A DNA stretch of 64,000 nucleotides from Quillaja saponaria. Its lineage: Eukaryota > Streptophyta > Magnoliopsida > Fabales > Quillajaceae. Made by a program: the position numbers and the translations under genes. Under the pieces are notes generated by a model that did not search any database, had not been told where the DNA came from, and saw only the letters and a list, made by a program, of their open reading frames with translations. The stretch spans positions 6,582,134 to 6,646,133 of the forward strand of contig CM055618.1 in NCBI GenBank assembly GCA_029379385.1, written 5' to 3'. Below, in pieces: positions 60,215-64,000 of the stretch (its first letter is position 1; each line of letters begins with the position of its first letter).

Positions 60215-61545
60215 TATAACACTTTTAAAGATAGATTTATAGCCAAAGGATTTAGACAAAAAGAATGAATTGACTATTTTGACACTTATGCACCGGCAAC
60301 AAGAATAATTTCCTTTAGAATTCTTATGGCTTTGGCATCTATTCATCATCTTTATGTACATCAAATGGATGTTAAGATTGCTTTCTTAAATGATGATTTA
60401 AATGAGGAAATCTACATGAAGCAACCTAAAGGGTATGCATTTCTTAGAAATAAAAAGAAAGTATGTAAATTAGTTAAGTCTTTGTATGGACTTAAACACG
60501 CACCAAAGTAGTGGCATGAGAAATTTGATTCTACTATATTGTCATATGGGTTTAGGTATAATAGTGTTGATAAGTGCATTTATTCTAAATTCACTGATAA
60601 TTATGGTGTACTAGTTTGTTTGTATGTCAATGATATGCTAATTTGTGGAACTAACATGATTGGTGTAAATAAAATTAAGGAATATCCATATTCCATATTT
60701 AAAATGAAAGTTTTGGGAGAAGTGAATACTATCTTAAGAATAAAAGTGGGAAAGCATAGTGGGGGATTTTTCTTTAAGCCAATCACATTATATAGAGAAG
60801 ATGTTAAACAAATTTCAGCATTTAAAATTGAAAGACTTTTCTATATTTTTTAATTTCAATTTTAAGTTAGAAAAGAATCCTGATAAAGTAGTAGCACAAC
60901 TTGAGTATGCTAGTACAATATGTTCATTGATGTAAACTAAGCATTGCACTAAACCTGATATTTCTTTTGTTGTATGTAAACTTAGTAGATTTGCAAGTAA
61001 ACCGAGTGTAGAACATTGGAATGCCATTGATAGAATCTTTGGTTACTTGAGGACAACCATTAAATTAGGATTGTTCTTTAATGAATATCCAGTTGTATTA
61101 GAAGAATACACCGATGCTAGTTGGATAATTAGTTTAGGAGATTACAAGTCCACTCAACCCTAGGAGAAGGTGTTGTTTCTTGGGCAACCAAGAAACAAAC
61201 TTGTATATCTCACTCAACAATGGAATCAAAATTCATTGCTTTAGCATCAACCGGGAAAGAGGCATAATGGATAAGAAACTTATTATTGGATATAAGATTG
61301 CGGTCACATCCAATGCCTCCTATCTCTGTCCATTGTGATAGTGAAGCCATTTTATCAAGGGATAGTCAGACGTAAAATGGAATGTCTAGACACATAAGTA
61401 TAAGACATGAACATGTTAGACAATTGATTCAAGATGAAATCATTACAATTGTGAAGTCAAGTAAAAACTTGGCTGATCTTCTTACTAAACTTTTGTGTAG
61501 AGATTTAGTAAGTACAATAACAAGTGACATGGGGTTAAAACCTTT
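60215..61545 (+). pseudogene. Copia reverse transcriptase and RNase H, broken
   Basis: 60240-60510 carries the RVT_2 start: DTYAPATRI, then HQMDVKIAFLNDDLNEEIYM (family LDVKTAFLNG.L.EEIYM) and SLYGLKHAPK. 60539-60853 carries the catalytic box CLYVNDMLICG, where active elements have YVDD, so one catalytic aspartate is changed to Asn. RNase H follows at about 60960-61500: KPDISFVVCKLSRF, EYTDASW, and a DLLTK-like end near 61480. Stops at 60266 and 60509 and several frameshifts after 60850. Confidence 0.88.
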
Positions 61546-62124
61546 TTTTTAATTGCTAGTAATGGAAACTCAACCTTTTTCTAGTAAACAACTAGTTACA
61601 AGGTTTAATGAGTAATAACTGAATTACTGAATTGTGATTGTTAGCATAAACATAATATGAGCCTCTTAAAATAAAGTTAGTGAGGTATGTTACGTGTCAT
61701 ATAGAGTGACTGTGAACTCTTAATGAACCTATTACAATATTATAATGTGTTCTAAGTAACAGAAACACATTGTAGGAGCTTCACCTATATGGATTTAGAA
61801 GTGATGCCGCTTTGGTTTACTTTCAAGAGAAACCATGAAATAGGTACAAGCACAAGGCCACAGTAATGTTAAGTAAAATACTGAACTTCTCATATAGATA
61901 TAAGGTTGATATATATGTACTATCTCTGATTCTGTTGCATATAGTACCTAATTTAATGCTATGACAATTAGTGTTTTTAATGGAGTCTTAAGATATTTAC
62001 ACTAAGTAAATATTTAAATTGAAAGATATTTTTATGTATGTATATTGATATTGCAATTATTTTGGCTGTAGAAATTATTTTGAAAACCAACTTTAATATT
62101 TTTTTTTCAAAGAAAGTGGGGGAT

Positions 62125-62475
62125 TGTTGAGTTTTGTCTGCAAAAAAAACTTAGGACAGGTACAACTACCTTTGAACTAATGTGTTTCTTCAAAATTATA
62201 ACTTTTCAGAAATTATAAGTAGACATTTACAAAGAATGTTTTAAAATTGTAATTTTTCTCTCTTTTCTTCATTCTCAAATTCTCTATAGCATTGTAATTA
62301 ACTATCTTCATTAATAGTTCTTAGAGAATTCTTCAGTTTTGCTAACGGTAATTCGAATATTTTGTTGTATCCTAGAGGATATTGTCTTTAACCCAATAAC
62401 AAACTCTAGAAGGGAGTAGAGACAAATAAATCATTAAGGAAAGCATTTCCTAAGGTAAGTCAAAGTTATACATAC

Positions 62476-62538
<63 letters not shown>

Positions 62539-62569
62539 ATATGATTCTGATTTCATTGTTTTTCTAACA
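62125..62569 (+). repeat. 3' LTR of copia element
   Basis: 445 bp if the end TCTAACA is right; contains a (TA)n run at about 62484-62535. The start is fixed by the polypurine tract. Confidence 0.65.
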
Positions 62570-63047
62570 CATTGATCTCAATACTCAATTTGAAAATCAG
62601 TTTTAAAATCACTAATTATTGTTGAGTTCATGGAAGTGAAAGTTTAGGTAACGGTAATCGACAACAAAGGAAAGAACTAATAAATGGAGTGGGAATGGAT
62701 TGATGCAGTTGAATATTAAAAGTTGTTTCAAACAAAACCCACCCTATTACAATAACTAAAAGTTGTGGCATCAATACAAAAACTAACATGTCAACATTAT
62801 ATTCCCATAATACTCCAATGTGAATTATATTATACCTTATAAATCATTGTTACCGAACACTATATTTTAAAACTAATGTGATAATTTTATGTTATCATGT
62901 CTTCTTTATAGGATACCTCAAACCAGCCCTAACAATCTAGGTTTGGATTACTACCCATCGAGCTAACATAGCAATAACCTATTCCACTTGCTTTTCAATT
63001 TAGGTCAATTTTGTTTTTTTTCAACTAGCACTAACGAGTGTTTTATA
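62570..63047. other. AT-rich intergenic DNA
   Basis: No gene recognised. Confidence 0.45.
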
Positions 63048-63430
63048 CTAACGAGTGCCCTTAGGATATTTGTTAAAATAATATACATGAAAAGTTTGTA
63101 TCATTTATTGTGTCGTTAGTCATAATTTTAGTATTATTTATTCATGATTTATTATTTTCAAAAGGGTTTTTCTAATGGTGTCATAAGAACATTTGTTAAG
63201 ATTTTATAAATAAAAAATTTATAACATTTATTATAGTAGTTGACCATAATTTTAGTGTTATTTAATGCATAAATTATTACTTAAAAAAAAAAAAGATTTT
63301 TCTAACGAGTACCTTAAGAGTATTTGTTAAATTTCTAGAAAGAGAGTTTGTATTATTTATTACAATAGTTAACCATGATTTTATAAACATAAGTATTTAT
63401 TTTTAGAAAGTTTTAATTATAAAAAAATTA
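63048..63430. repeat. Degenerate tandem repeat, ~127 bp x 3
   Basis: Units start at 63048, 63172 and 63302 with CTAA(C/T)G(A/G)(G)TG. Each then has TAAG(A/G).(A/C)(A/T)TTTGTTAA, a TTTATTA block, GTTGACCATAATTTTA and an A/T-rich tail. A lone similar motif (AACAAGTGCTCTTAGGGCAC) occurs at 37576. Confidence 0.65.
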
Positions 63431-63599
63431 TATTTATTATATTTGAACAAGTATATTTAAGCCACCCATTCAATTTTTTTTTACAATATTTTAATTTTAA
63501 ATAATATATTTATCACGAGTGACTTTAGAAAGCTCATTCAAACTTTTTCTATAAATTTGAAAGTTTAGATATTATATTTATTTAACCTTCAGTAATAAA

Positions 63600-63880
63600 T
63601 GCCTAACAAATTCCATTTTAGTAGTAACCCGCGTTAATGGTGGGTCGGAATCAGAGGTCCAATCGCCAAAACCAACCCGCCCAAACCTAAAACAAAAAGA
63701 AAAATTACTGCTCAGAGTCTGTACCAATAGGCTGTGCATCCGAGAGAAAGCTCCCAGAACCAGAAACCCTAATTTTTGGCAAATTATCAGAGAAGAAGGT
63801 TAAGAAGAAACGAGAAGGCTCAGATGGCATAGTGAAGGAGGTTGGGAGCTTAGATTATAATCATTATTGTATAAAACAAA
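63600..63880 (+). promoter_or_regulatory. Promoter/5' leader of SUF4-like gene
   Basis: GC rises sharply relative to the flank (AACCCGCGTTAATGG, CAACCCGCCC). The leader just before the start is purine-rich. A two-codon upstream ORF (ATG GCA TAG) lies at 63824-63832. No TATA box is obvious. Confidence 0.45.
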
Positions 63881-64000
63881 ATGGGTAAGAAGAAGAAGAG
63901 GGTTTCTTCGAAAGTGTGGTGCTACTACTGCGATAGGGAATTCGATGACGAAAAGATTTTGGTTCAGCATCAGAAAGCTAAACACTTCAAGTGCCATGCC
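63881..64000 (+). CDS. SUF4: SUF4/BuGZ-like C2H2 zinc-finger protein, N-terminus (runs off window)
   Basis: Forty codons from ATG 63881: [20 protein letters not shown] and so on, a basic start followed by the first finger with Cys14, Cys17, His30 and His35, then the start of the second finger at Cys38. The sequence [20 protein letters not shown] is the hallmark of Arabidopsis SUPPRESSOR OF FRIGIDA 4 and of animal ZNF207/BuGZ. In Arabidopsis SUF4 is a nuclear DNA-binding protein acting with FRIGIDA to activate FLC and delay flowering; whether this copy does so is inference. No lesion is seen in the visible part. The rest lies beyond base 64000. Confidence 0.9.
   Translation, partial: MGKKKKRVSSKVWCYYCDREFDDEKILVQHQKAKHFKCHA

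Larger units (their letters stand above)
60215..62569 (+). mobile_element. Ty1/copia retrotransposon, 3' part
   Basis: Coding remnants of reverse transcriptase and RNase H (60215-61545) are followed by a non-coding 3' stretch, a polypurine tract AAAGTGGGGGAT (about 62113-62124) and an LTR starting TGTTGAGTTTTG at 62125, probably ending TCTAACA at 62569. The 5' LTR, gag, protease and integrase are missing, so the copy is 5'-truncated and no duplication can be checked. Confidence 0.85.

Overview
This window is nuclear DNA of a eudicot plant. It is strongly AT-rich, has GT-AG introns, carries plant-type retrotransposons primed by initiator tRNA-Met, and its intact host genes are plant homologues (an ERdj2/Sec63 gene and the start of a SUF4-type zinc-finger gene). 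The species cannot be fixed from sequence alone. Most of the window is a graveyard of nested mobile elements and local tandem repeats. Only about 8 kb belongs to recognisable functional genes.

Layout. 1-12.8 kb: one minus-strand LINE, truncated by the window edge, split by two later insertions: a 2.9-kb solo LTR (624-3522, TSD TTTCA) and a complete Ty3/gypsy chromovirus (6017-11399, 339-bp LTRs, TSD TTCTA). 12.9-17.7 kb: AT-rich non-coding DNA with a ~130-bp tandem array. 17.7-22.7 kb: a degenerate hAT transposon (minus). 22.8-24.9 kb: remnant of an endogenous pararetrovirus (minus) with a movement-protein-like ORF and a tRNA-Met primer site. 25.6-26.5 kb: an ~82-bp tandem array. 26.5-35.8 kb: a degenerate ~2.1-kb tandem array of PDS5-like (cohesin cofactor) pseudogene copies, interrupted by a 1,009-bp chimeric TRIM element (TSD GTAAT). 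35.8-40.3 kb: Helitron-like termini, an RPA-like fragment and an irregular repeat array.

41.2-48.8 kb: ERdj2/Sec63, an ER-membrane J-protein gene of the translocon, with a 5' UTR exon and ten coding exons. The last coding exon holds a one-base frameshift in a G run, which is either a real lesion or an assembly error. Intron 9 holds a duplicated exon-like segment. 49.66-49.94 kb (minus): a small secreted cysteine-rich peptide gene with a TATA box and one in-frame stop, perhaps the least described gene-like object here. 50.9-56.1 kb: a perfect 32-bp x4 minisatellite, a GGCCAA-rich tract and an eroded gypsy LTR pair. 56.76-57.54 kb: a Mutator-type MITE with ~300-bp inverted repeats and a 9-bp TSD. 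59.1-59.4 kb: a PEX3-like fragment. 60.2-62.6 kb: the 3' part of a Ty1/copia element. The final 120 bases start a SUF4/BuGZ-like gene that runs off the window.

The genes do not form a pathway together. The main interest is the order of insertions, the amplification of a PDS5-derived segment, the chimeric TRIM, and the lesions in otherwise gene-like ORFs.
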